From assembly GCA_934700895.1 (NCBI GenBank), contig CAKUXV010000003.1, forward strand, positions 124,001 to 188,000: DNA of 64,000 nt, given 5' to 3'. Made by a program: the position numbers and the translations under genes. How positions within the stretch are numbered: position 1 is the first letter of the stretch; every line of letters starts with the position of its first letter. Under the pieces are notes generated by a model. The model was not told the origin of the DNA. It did not search any database and worked only from the letters and a program-made list of their open reading frames with translations. Of this stretch, positions 1 through 6,808 are shown in pieces. Source of the stretch: an uncultured Bacilli bacterium. GTDB lineage: Bacteria > Bacillota_I > Bacilli_A > RFN20 > CAG-826.

Positions 1-326
1 ACTTCTAAATTTTTCTCGCTAGATTGCTTCAGAGAGAGGCTTTCGACGCGAATAGTTATTCGTTCCGGTGATAAATAGACCGAAACAGTTTTGGGGGCGT
101 TTGGTGAGAGAGACAATGCAACGGCAGGTCTACCCTTGATTTCGGAACCCTCTAACTTGTTTTCAACAAAAAAACCGGCTTTAAGAAGCGCTGACACGAT
201 GTTTGTCACGGTCATTTTTGACAATCCCAGTTTGCGCGAGATTTCAATTCGTGTGGAAGAGGACTCAGATAAAAGCTCTTTAATTACGGCCTTCGTATTG
301 GCTTGTTTCAATGCATTTCCGTTCAT
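1..326 (-). CDS. ROK-family transcriptional regulator, N-terminal part (cut by window edge)
   Basis: The reverse strand reads from an ATG at 326 to the window edge without a stop, about 108 codons. Residues ~10-55 form a winged helix-turn-helix: an S-S-S-T-R-I-E-I-S helix, then R-K-L-G-L-S-K-M-T-V-T-N-I-V recognition helix, followed by a wing and a G-R-P-A-V motif. This is the usual N-terminus of NagC/XylR-type ROK repressors, whose sugar-kinase-like C-terminal domain would lie outside the window. A TATAAT hexamer (338 to 333) ends 6 nt before the ATG and there is no Shine-Dalgarno, so the mRNA is probably leaderless. The ligand cannot be told from this part. Confidence 0.82.
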   Translation of the reverse strand, partial: MNGNALKQANTKAVIKELLSESSSTRIEISRKLGLSKMTVTNIVSALLKAGFFVENKLEGSEIKGRPAVALSLSPNAPKTVSVYLSPERITIRVESLSLKQSSEKNLE

Positions 327-410
327 AAATCTATTATAGTAAAAACAATATACAAACGTAAATAAATATTATTTTTTTAATAAATAAGTAAAACGAATAT
401 ACAAACGGAA
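327..410 (-). promoter_or_regulatory. ROK gene promoter with duplicated operator-like 12-mer
   Basis: On the minus strand a TTTACG -35 and TATAAT -10 (338-333) are 18 nt apart. The 12-mer aatatacaaacg occurs exactly at 347-358 and again at 396-407, a 49 bp period, each followed by an A-rich stretch. The first copy lies in the -35/spacer region. Placement suggests autoregulation by the adjacent ROK protein or control of a divergent promoter; that is inference. Confidence 0.55.
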
Positions 411-620
411 ATTTTGCTGTGCTTTTCTGTCTACTGTTTCGTTAGAAAAAGGAAACTATCGAATGGAGCTGATGGTTTGTCAAATTTCATTTGATGTTCT
501 GATGTTTGTGCCGCCTAATAAAAAACTTCGTGTCAATGAAAACAGATTTTTATAGTTTTGAGGCGGAAAAAAGAAGCTGCCGTTATCGACAAAATGGCAT
601 ATGGTGATATCGTTGTAGAG

Positions 621-1286
621 ATGGATTTCGCGAAAGCATTTGAGAACTACAGCCTTAACGAGGACGGCTTAAAAGCTGATGGCTTTATTTTTGATGGCCA
701 AGAATGGAAGAAGACATATCCCTTGGTAAACGTTGAACTAGAGGCCCATATTACCCTTAAAAGTGATTGTCCTCCCGGCATCCAAGTTTTTGATCCTTTC
801 AACGAGACGCCGTACACGGTTTATCGAAGCGACTCCGCGACTGGGTCTTTCGTGGGACAGGTGAGACAAGACTTGGAAGATTTACTTGTATCGATTCGCG
901 ATAAACACTTCATTTGGAAACCCTCGCTTTCAACGTCACAGGCAGATGAAGTTATTCATTGGGTTTTCCAAGAATTTAACGAAAACCCCGACTATCCATT
1001 TTCAGAAAAATTGACTTACGTTTTAAGGGTTTCCAAAAATCAAAAATGGTATGCTCTTTTCATGAATTTACCTCTCTCTAAAATTGGGTTAGACAGTGAC
1101 AAAAATACTATAATTTTAAACCTTAGAATCGAAGAAAATGATAGGATAAATTATCCTTTTATTTTTCCTGCTTATCACATGAATAAGAAGCACTGGTGTT
1201 CCGTTCCGTTAGATGGGAGAATGGATACGGATTTACTTCTAGAATTAGTTCAAAAATCACGCCAAAAAGCTTTGAATTCAAAATAA
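621..1286 (+). CDS. MmcQ/YjbR family protein with N-terminal extension
   Basis: 221 aa. The C-terminal ~110 residues match the YjbR/MmcQ pattern: a K-W-Y-A-L-F strand, N-L-R-I-E-E, P-A-Y-H-M-N-K-K-H-W and a terminal S-R-Q-K helix. The N-terminal ~100 residues (G-F-I-F-D-G, Y-R-S-D-S-A-T-G-S-F-V-G) match the extra domain seen in longer Bacillota members. I chose ATG 621 because the family begins close to this point; in-frame alternatives are ATG 594 and TTG 558. No clear Shine-Dalgarno is seen for any of them. YjbR folds resemble DNA-binding CyaY-like proteins but their function is not established. The gene is more AT-rich than its neighbours. It ends at a convergent terminator. Confidence 0.75.
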   Translation: MDFAKAFENYSLNEDGLKADGFIFDGQEWKKTYPLVNVELEAHITLKSDCPPGIQVFDPFNETPYTVYRSDSATGSFVGQVRQDLEDLLVSIRDKHFIWKPSLSTSQADEVIHWVFQEFNENPDYPFSEKLTYVLRVSKNQKWYALFMNLPLSKIGLDSDKNTIILNLRIEENDRINYPFIFPAYHMNKKHWCSVPLDGRMDTDLLLELVQKSRQKALNSK

Positions 1287-1287
1287 A

Positions 1288-1340
1288 AGGCATCTTCTCC
1301 AAAACCACGGTATGAGTTCAAAGAAGATGCCACTTTTATT
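1288..1340. terminator. Bidirectional terminator between yjbR-like gene and mscS-like gene
   Basis: Stem GGCATCTTCT (1289-1298) pairs with AGAAGATGCC (1322-1331). T-rich tracts lie on both outer sides. The loop is long, 23 nt. Confidence 0.65.
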
Positions 1341-2511
1341 TGGATTCTAAATGAGAGACGTTCTCTTCGAAGGATTCGGTTACTTTGGCGACAAAACTTT
1401 TCTTTTTCTTTTCTTTTTTTACTCCGATCCCACGGTTCTCGTTGGTGACCGCCTTCGCAACTTTTTGCTCTGCCGGGGTGGCTTTTGGACGGTTGGTGGG
1501 ATCGGGCTGATTCACGACAAACTGTTTGTAAGGAACGATGATGTCATTACGGATAAATAATTGATATAGTTCGCGATTTAAATCTCTTTGCACTTGGAAA
1601 CGGTCCCCTTCTTTGCAGAAGGCAATGACTTGGAAACTGATGCCTCCATCGTCGAAGTTACTAATGCCTTTATAGAACGGACCTTGGGTGATGGAAGGGA
1701 TTTGTTTTGCCATGGCTGGGAGAGCCTGGGCAATAACGGCTTCCACGCGTTCAACATCCTCGTTGTAAGAAGCGTCCATCAAAACCGAAACGAGAGAATC
1801 TTCACGGGATAAATTGACAACTGTTGTAATGGAGCTATTCGTGATGGATTTGATGTTGCCGCCCGCGTCGATGAGTTTGGTCGTTTTAAGTCCAACCTCG
1901 TGAACGGTTCCACGGAACCCATCAATGATGACGATATCGCCAACCGCAAAGTAATCATCAAAGACGATGAACAGCCCGCTAACGACATCTTGAATTAAGG
2001 ATTGGCAGCCTAAGCCAACGATGAGAGTTACGATGCTCACCCCAGCCATAATGCCCGTCACATCGACTCCCCAAATGGCTAAAACAAAGCCAATGCCTAC
2101 GAGAATCGAGATATATTTAATGAGGGAGCAAATAAGCGATCCGACCGTTTGAGCTTTTCTGCCGTTGCTTGTGCAGGCCCGAACAATCGCGGTGAAGACG
2201 AAAACGAACATGAAGGCAATAACGACAACCAAGAAGGTTAGCAGCCACTGGATGCCACTATTGCCAAACCGACTGCCCATCCATATCCAGCCATTTTCGA
2301 TTCCTTCCCCCAGGATGGCGTCTCCCGTTTCGTTGCCAAAAATCTGTCGGCAATATACGAGAATCAATCCCACGGCAATGGATACCAAAAAGAATAAGAT
2401 CTCCAAGGCGAGAGTTACCTTTTTTGCACTGGTCTTCGCTTTCCACCATTGTTTCAGACCAAATTTCGTCTTTTCCGGGTTTTCCGTTCTCTTTGTTTCT
2501 TTTGTTTCCAT
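1336..2511 (-). CDS. Small-conductance mechanosensitive channel, MscS family
   Basis: 391 aa inner-membrane channel that releases solutes on osmotic downshift. Hydrophobic segments lie near residues 33-55, 87-112 and 125-150. They are followed by the pore helix and conserved linker (G-V-S-I-V-T-L-I-V-G-L-G, then S-L-I-Q-D-V-V-S-G-L-F-I-V) and the MscS beta domain starting at F-A-V-G-D-I-V. The last ~45 residues are a Lys/Glu-rich tail that is extra to the core. A strong AAGGAGA site precedes the ATG. It lies 12 nt downstream of the gene at 2524-3027 and is probably cotranscribed with it. Confidence 0.9.
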   Translation of the reverse strand: METKETKRTENPEKTKFGLKQWWKAKTSAKKVTLALEILFFLVSIAVGLILVYCRQIFGNETGDAILGEGIENGWIWMGSRFGNSGIQWLLTFLVVVIAFMFVFVFTAIVRACTSNGRKAQTVGSLICSLIKYISILVGIGFVLAIWGVDVTGIMAGVSIVTLIVGLGCQSLIQDVVSGLFIVFDDYFAVGDIVIIDGFRGTVHEVGLKTTKLIDAGGNIKSITNSSITTVVNLSREDSLVSVLMDASYNEDVERVEAVIAQALPAMAKQIPSITQGPFYKGISNFDDGGISFQVIAFCKEGDRFQVQRDLNRELYQLFIRNDIIVPYKQFVVNQPDPTNRPKATPAEQKVAKAVTNENRGIGVKKEKKKKSFVAKVTESFEENVSHLESK

Positions 2512-2523
2512 AATGAGTCTCCT

Positions 2524-3027
2524 TTAAAACTTAGCTTCAAATGTTCCTTTTCTTAGTTCGGTACGTTGTCCTTCTAGGGTTTCCGCGTAGGAAATGTGCC
2601 AAAGACCTTCGCCTTCTTTGGGGATATCAACGCTTCCAGAATAGGTTTTTGCTTCTGTGATGTTCAGGTCAAAAATCGGTGAGTCCAAATCGGCGAAAGT
2701 CACGGTGAAGAATACGTTATAGCCACTCGCGTCCAAGGTGGAGAAATGGTAGTCGAGCGTTTTGGTCGAAGCCGCGAAAGCAATGCTATCGACGTTGACG
2801 AAGGGCTTTGCCTTCATAAAACTGCTTAGCAAAGTGGCTCCGATTGCTACCATTGTTAGAGCAACTGAACCAACGGTAACGGCTTTAGAAATCGCGTAAC
2901 TCGTCCGTTTTTTGGTGTCGTATACGGCAGGAGCGTCCAATTCATCGCTTGTAGCGGTGTTGTCTGGGTTATTGGAAAAGGACGTTGATGTGTTATCCGT
3001 AGATAGGTTGTTGAATTCTTCGTCCAT
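2524..3027 (-). CDS. Single-pass membrane protein of unknown function
   Basis: 167 aa. Start chosen at ATG 3027, which follows an AGGTAAGAG-like ribosome site; an upstream in-frame ATG at 3084 would run through the promoter region. Residues ~1-45 are acidic and Asn/Ser/Thr-rich. One transmembrane helix follows (A-V-T-V-G-S-V-A-L-T-M-V-A-I-G-A), then a ~95-residue beta-rich outer domain with regular hydrophobic/polar alternation. No family is recognised. It is the first gene of a two-gene unit with the MscS channel, so it may be a surface or envelope-stress partner; that is inference. A TATAGT -10 candidate sits at 3049-3044. Confidence 0.7.
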   Translation of the reverse strand: MDEEFNNLSTDNTSTSFSNNPDNTATSDELDAPAVYDTKKRTSYAISKAVTVGSVALTMVAIGATLLSSFMKAKPFVNVDSIAFAASTKTLDYHFSTLDASGYNVFFTVTFADLDSPIFDLNITEAKTYSGSVDIPKEGEGLWHISYAETLEGQRTELRKGTFEAKF

Positions 3028-3094
3028 TCTCTTACCTGCCTTGTAACTATAGCAAAAAGAGGCTTTATTTACACGCGCATTCACCCGTGTACGT

Positions 3095-3131
3095 GTGTCA
3101 TTTCTTCTCCATTTTCTTTATAATGGTTCTC
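3095..3131 (+). promoter_or_regulatory. Leaderless promoter of the HAD operon
   Basis: GTGTCA (3095-3100), 18 nt spacer, TATAAT (3119-3124), then only 7 nt to ATG 3132. The expected transcription start coincides with the start codon. Confidence 0.6.
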
Positions 3132-3806
3132 ATGAATCACGTTGCTTTGATTTTTGATTTGGATGGCACTCTGTGGGATGCTGCGCTTCCGGTTTCGGAA
3201 ATATGGACGGAAGAAGGAAAGAAACGTTTTGGCTCCGACTATTTTTTAAGCGAGGCCGATGTTCGCGCTGAAATGGGCAAAACAATGGATCAAATCGTGT
3301 TAGAGGTTGCGCCAAAATTAAAAACGAAAGAAGAGCGCAATGCGTTTGCACAGTTATTTTTAGATTCTGAAACCGCGTATCTCAAAGACCACCCAGGGCG
3401 ATTATTCCCCAAAGAAAGGGAGACCTTGTTGCTTCTTCACGAATGGGGATACCCTCTTTATATCGTTTCCAACTGCCAAAAGGGCTATATCGAAAATTTC
3501 ATCCCCTTATTGCCCCAAGGCATGATTTCCGATTTCCTTTGCTGGGGGGATACCCACGGAAAGAAACATGAAACCATCTTGGCATTGATGAAAAAGAACC
3601 AAGTGGAAAAAGCCATCTATATTGGCGATACACGAGGAGATGAAGTTGAAACGCACGAAGTCAATCTCCCATTCATTCATGCGGATTACGGATATGGGGT
3701 TTGCTTGTGTCCAGAAGGCAGAATTGCCTCTTTCGAGGAATTGCCCCAAGTCGTGAAACGATTGGAAGATGATTACGGCAATCAATCTTACAAGGAGGAG
3801 AAATGA
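3132..3806 (+). CDS. HAD-superfamily phosphatase, phosphoglycolate-phosphatase type
   Basis: 224 aa. All four HAD motifs are visible: motif I F-D-L-D-G-T-L-W-D at residues 8-16 (nucleophile Asp), motif II I-V-S-N-C near 115, a motif III Lys in G-K-K-H-E, and motif IV G-D-T-R-G-D near 175. The helical cap lies between motifs I and II, as in subfamily IA. The start is ATG 3132, directly after a TATAAT box. An upstream in-frame ATG exists at 3087 but would encode the promoter. Its stop overlaps the start of the next gene, so it is translationally coupled to an operon of unknown proteins. The substrate is unknown. Confidence 0.88.
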   Translation: MNHVALIFDLDGTLWDAALPVSEIWTEEGKKRFGSDYFLSEADVRAEMGKTMDQIVLEVAPKLKTKEERNAFAQLFLDSETAYLKDHPGRLFPKERETLLLLHEWGYPLYIVSNCQKGYIENFIPLLPQGMISDFLCWGDTHGKKHETILALMKKNQVEKAIYIGDTRGDEVETHEVNLPFIHADYGYGVCLCPEGRIASFEELPQVVKRLEDDYGNQSYKEEK

Positions 3807-4186
3807 TGAACGACGATCAATTCACGCCGGGAAAGTATTTGTCCCCCTCGCAAATCGAAATCATCAAATCCCAAGCGGAAAACGTGATGGATCCCAAAAA
3901 TCAATCCCGTTTTATTCAACTCATCGATGGTTTTGTGGAAAGCAATGGAACGAGGACTCCGGAATATAGTCGTTTAATGGAGGCCTTAAAAGTTTCTGGC
4001 GAATTGCTTTCCCCGTCTTTGCATTATCCAGCCGACGTTCAGCAAAACCTCCCTTTTCTATATTATTTAGCCTATTACGATTATTTGATTCTCGTTGGCG
4101 TGTTGACGGTGGACGATTTGATGAGAATTCAAAACCAATTCGCCGATGTTTTATCGGGGAAAAAGGATAAATTGCCCCAGGCGTGA
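3803..4186 (+). CDS. Hypothetical helical protein, HAD operon
   Basis: 127 aa (or 126 aa from ATG 3806) behind a strong AAGGAGGAGAA site; it overlaps the HAD stop by 4 nt. The sequence is predicted mostly helical, with an aromatic run (F-L-Y-Y-L-A-Y-Y-D-Y) near residue 85 that is too polar to be a membrane helix. I recognise no family. Overlap and tight spacing place it firmly in the operon running to 6385. Confidence 0.7.
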   Translation: MMNDDQFTPGKYLSPSQIEIIKSQAENVMDPKNQSRFIQLIDGFVESNGTRTPEYSRLMEALKVSGELLSPSLHYPADVQQNLPFLYYLAYYDYLILVGVLTVDDLMRIQNQFADVLSGKKDKLPQA

Positions 4187-4194
4187 GGTGAACC

Positions 4195-4434
4195 ATGGAA
4201 GAAAAGAAGGATCTGGAAATTGTGGTGGCGAAGGCCGATGCCTTGATGGCGGCCCCAATCGAAATTTATCTCGAAAAACAAAAACAAACGGTGCATGCCG
4301 CTGATTTGGAAATCGAGGAAATGGGGAAACGCTGTCTTGATGCGTCCAAGAAAAGCCAGGCGGCTAAAGAAAAAGAAGTTCGCGATTCTGTGCGAGTTGC
4401 CTTTAAAGATTTGGGATGGGAGGCGAAACAATGA
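4195..4434 (+). CDS. Small charged helical protein, HAD operon
   Basis: 79 aa, rich in Glu, Lys and Ala with no Pro after residue ~22, consistent with a long helix or coiled coil. A ribosome site (GAGGTGA) lies just before ATG 4195, and the stop overlaps the next start (ATGA). No family recognised. Size and helical character resemble its 55-residue neighbour, so the two may form a coiled-coil pair. Confidence 0.65.
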   Translation: MEEKKDLEIVVAKADALMAAPIEIYLEKQKQTVHAADLEIEEMGKRCLDASKKSQAAKEKEVRDSVRVAFKDLGWEAKQ

Positions 4435-4598
4435 TGGAAGAAAAAGAAGAAATCTCTCGCCTTAATGCCCTATCTCAAGAAATTGCATCGAAGCAAAGCG
4501 AAGCGATGCAGCGCTTTTCTATTGCGGTTCAAGAATTCAATGAATTAGATCGCCAATTAAAGGACCTTCTTTTAGTTTTGACGCCGGAGGAGGAATAG
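4431..4598 (+). CDS. Very small coiled-coil protein, HAD operon
   Basis: 55 aa. ATG 4431 (or 4434) follows GGGAGG at the right spacing and overlaps the previous stop by 4 nt. The sequence is one amphipathic helix with a heptad-like pattern (L-N-A-L-S-Q-E-I-A, F-N-E-L-D-R-Q-L-K-D-L-L). No family recognised. Confidence 0.6.
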   Translation: MMEEKEEISRLNALSQEIASKQSEAMQRFSIAVQEFNELDRQLKDLLLVLTPEEE

Positions 4599-4600
4599 CC

Positions 4601-6385
4601 ATGGACGAGAAAATGAAAACGATTTCGGGGGCTATGTCCTACTCTCAATCGCTTTCGCTTTTAAAGGAAGTGGAAGTTCAATGCGGCGCCTTGGAAGAAA
4701 AAACGGCCTCGTTAAAAAATCTCCTCCAAGAAGCAAAAGAAACGGAACGACATTTGCACGAAATGGACGAGCAAAAGAAACGAGCCCTATCTTTGTTAGG
4801 AGCCATTCAAAAAGCTTACGGCGAAAAGGATTGGACGGGTGCAGAAGAACAAGCTGACGCTCTTTTAACTTGGGCCTCTTCCATGTCAAACGACCACCCC
4901 TATGCCGCGGATTGGAAGGAAATGGCCCTTTGGAACCGCCTGCAAATCCATTGCAAGCAGGTGGAGTCTCTCCCCAATTTTTTCGAAAACCCCGAGTCTT
5001 TAAACACCCTTCTTTCCGAATGGGAGACGCTTCCTTTAGGAATCCATGATGAGGAAGCCAAAAACGAGCAAAAAGAGAAATGCTTTTGCTCCGTTGCCCT
5101 TTCCATGCTTTCCGCTTCGGCACCAAAAGAAGATTTGAAATGTCTGAATGCCATGCTGGCCCTGGCATCCCGTTATAAAAAGGAAGGCTTGAAGGAAGAT
5201 CCTCAAGTGGTTTTGGCTTTCAAATGCCTTCAAGATGAAGCAACATCCGCCTTTAATGCCCTTTGCTATCACGCCGTCGGCCCGCAAGGGACTTATGAAG
5301 ACGCGAAGCCTTTGTTCGCCTTACACGAACAGCTCCCCTTAAACCGAATTGATTGTCCTTTGTTTTCGACCCCGAAAACCGAAGAAGAATTCCAGCTCCT
5401 TTATTTTTGGGACCGCATGGAAAAAGATGACGGAGAATTCTTCTCTTCTCATCAAGAGGAATGGAAAAAATCCTTGGCGGAAGAAAATCCTTTTACCTTA
5501 AAACTTTTTGCCCATTTGCTCATCGATCCTCGCCTTCTTGATAAAAAGAGGGAACCTGTGTATGCACTATTCAACGAAGCTCCCTTCCAAATTAAGGTTT
5601 TGATTTTGGATTTAGCGTTGAATGAGGGGGATTCGTCTCCTTTGCTTCATCCCTTGTTCTTAGGGCTATTCCATGATGGCAAGAAGCAACTTGATTTAGA
5701 GCGTTGCGCATCCGCTTTGCTTCGAATTCAAAATAGCGCCCCCGAGGAATCAAAGGAAGAATTTAACAAATTGGTGGAAGGATTCTTCCGTTCGCCGCGA
5801 AGTCGTCGAATCCTCGAGAAGACCTCCTCTCCTGATCTTTATTTCCTTGGAAAAGGGAAGACAAGAAAAAAGCCACCGGTAGGAAAAAAGGTTCGCAATT
5901 CTGTTGTTTCTTATTGGAGCACGCCGATGGCTTGCGCCTTCTATGCCTTTTGCATCGTTTTACCGTGCTTCTTGTTCGCTTTTTCCATCGCCTTATTGGA
6001 GTTTAATTGCGAGAGAATCCCTTACGAAGAATTCTTTCTTTTGATTCCTGCTGGTTTGTTGCTTTGTTATGTCGCCGGTGTCCTCATCGCTTTTTATGGC
6101 AGAGATGAACGGCTAGGGTGGATGTTTAGCCGCGGCTTTGCTATCGACGGTTTATGGAAAGCCATTGTCGCCTTCTTAGGATTCTTGCTGCCCCAAGCAG
6201 ATCATTGGGGTTCCTCCCACCGATTCTGTTTGTTCTTACTTGCGATGCTTGATTTTGTGTTATCGCGGTTTGCCTTCCAAGAGAAAAACAAGGCATGGCG
6301 ATATGCCCTCTTTGTTCCTTTTTTACTAATCGAAATTGCTTCGCTGGTTTTCTTAATTTTGGTTTTGATGGGCCGACGGGCTTAA
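4601..6385 (+). CDS. Large coiled-coil/helical protein with C-terminal membrane domain
   Basis: 594 aa, starting at ATG 4601 after a GGAGGAG site, 2 nt from the previous stop. Residues ~15-75 are coiled coil. Residues ~75-430 are helical with many L-x-x-A-L patterns suggesting helical repeats. Residues ~445-590 hold four hydrophobic segments (around A-F-Y-A-F-C-I-V-L-P, L-L-I-P-A-G-L-L-L-C-Y, A-I-V-A-F-L-G-F-L-L and I-A-S-L-V-F-L-I-L-V). No family recognised. It ends the operon; its stop overlaps the stop of the convergent regulator by 4 nt with no terminator between. Confidence 0.72.
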   Translation: MDEKMKTISGAMSYSQSLSLLKEVEVQCGALEEKTASLKNLLQEAKETERHLHEMDEQKKRALSLLGAIQKAYGEKDWTGAEEQADALLTWASSMSNDHPYAADWKEMALWNRLQIHCKQVESLPNFFENPESLNTLLSEWETLPLGIHDEEAKNEQKEKCFCSVALSMLSASAPKEDLKCLNAMLALASRYKKEGLKEDPQVVLAFKCLQDEATSAFNALCYHAVGPQGTYEDAKPLFALHEQLPLNRIDCPLFSTPKTEEEFQLLYFWDRMEKDDGEFFSSHQEEWKKSLAEENPFTLKLFAHLLIDPRLLDKKREPVYALFNEAPFQIKVLILDLALNEGDSSPLLHPLFLGLFHDGKKQLDLERCASALLRIQNSAPEESKEEFNKLVEGFFRSPRSRRILEKTSSPDLYFLGKGKTRKKPPVGKKVRNSVVSYWSTPMACAFYAFCIVLPCFLFAFSIALLEFNCERIPYEEFFLLIPAGLLLCYVAGVLIAFYGRDERLGWMFSRGFAIDGLWKAIVAFLGFLLPQADHWGSSHRFCLFLLAMLDFVLSRFAFQEKNKAWRYALFVPFLLIEIASLVFLILVLMGRRA

Positions 6386-6672
6386 TGCTCGTTGTGATGA
6401 CAGGAGCAATGGCCGTTACAAGCGTGATTTAAAAATCCCATGGCCTCTTCTAAAAGGGGCTTATTGGTGGCGTATCCATCGTTAGCGACGACAAGAAGAT
6501 TCCCGTTTACAAGCGTCATGATTTTCTGCATGGCTTCGTTTTCACTGATCCCCATTTTCTCCACGATGCCACTTAAGGTGACGATGCCGTGGTTATAGGC
6601 CATCTTAACTATTTTTAATTGGTCGGCATCGGAAAGTAGACCAAAGATTTGCGCTGCCTCGAATCGATTCAT
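6382..6672 (-). CDS. Small winged-helix-like protein with Cys/His metal-ligand tail
   Basis: 96 aa. The start at 6672 follows a GAAGGAG site at 8 nt; the frame continues upstream but has no better start. Residues 1-75 look like a small ArsR-type or related winged helix (F-G-L-L-S-D-A-D-Q-L-K-I-V, a second helix with G-I-V-E-K-M-G-I-S-E-N-E-A). The C-terminus C-N-G-H-C-S-C-H-H-N-E-H packs three Cys and three His into 12 residues, which suggests a bound metal. ArsR/SmtB sensors can carry such tails, so metal-responsive control is a reasonable guess but unproven. The gene is convergent with the HAD operon. Confidence 0.68.
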   Translation of the reverse strand: MNRFEAAQIFGLLSDADQLKIVKMAYNHGIVTLSGIVEKMGISENEAMQKIMTLVNGNLLVVANDGYATNKPLLEEAMGFLNHACNGHCSCHHNEH

Positions 6673-6808
6673 GGGGGACACTCCTTCGTTTTGTACCTTA
6701 AGTCTATGAAATTTATTACTTAAATGCCACGAAGATGCGTTATTTGAGACGATTTTTCTTCCCTTTTTAAGGGAAGTGGGACAAAATGAACCATATGGAG
6801 GTCTGTTT

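Noticed and set aside
463..552. 30-codon ORF starting ATGGAGCTGATGG
   Set aside because: No ribosome site or -10 box at a useful distance, and no recognisable protein pattern.
4195..6385. Type VII (LXG) toxin cassette
   Set aside because: Small helical genes before a large one fit the layout, but there is no LXG domain, toxin domain or immunity gene, and the large protein ends in membrane helices.
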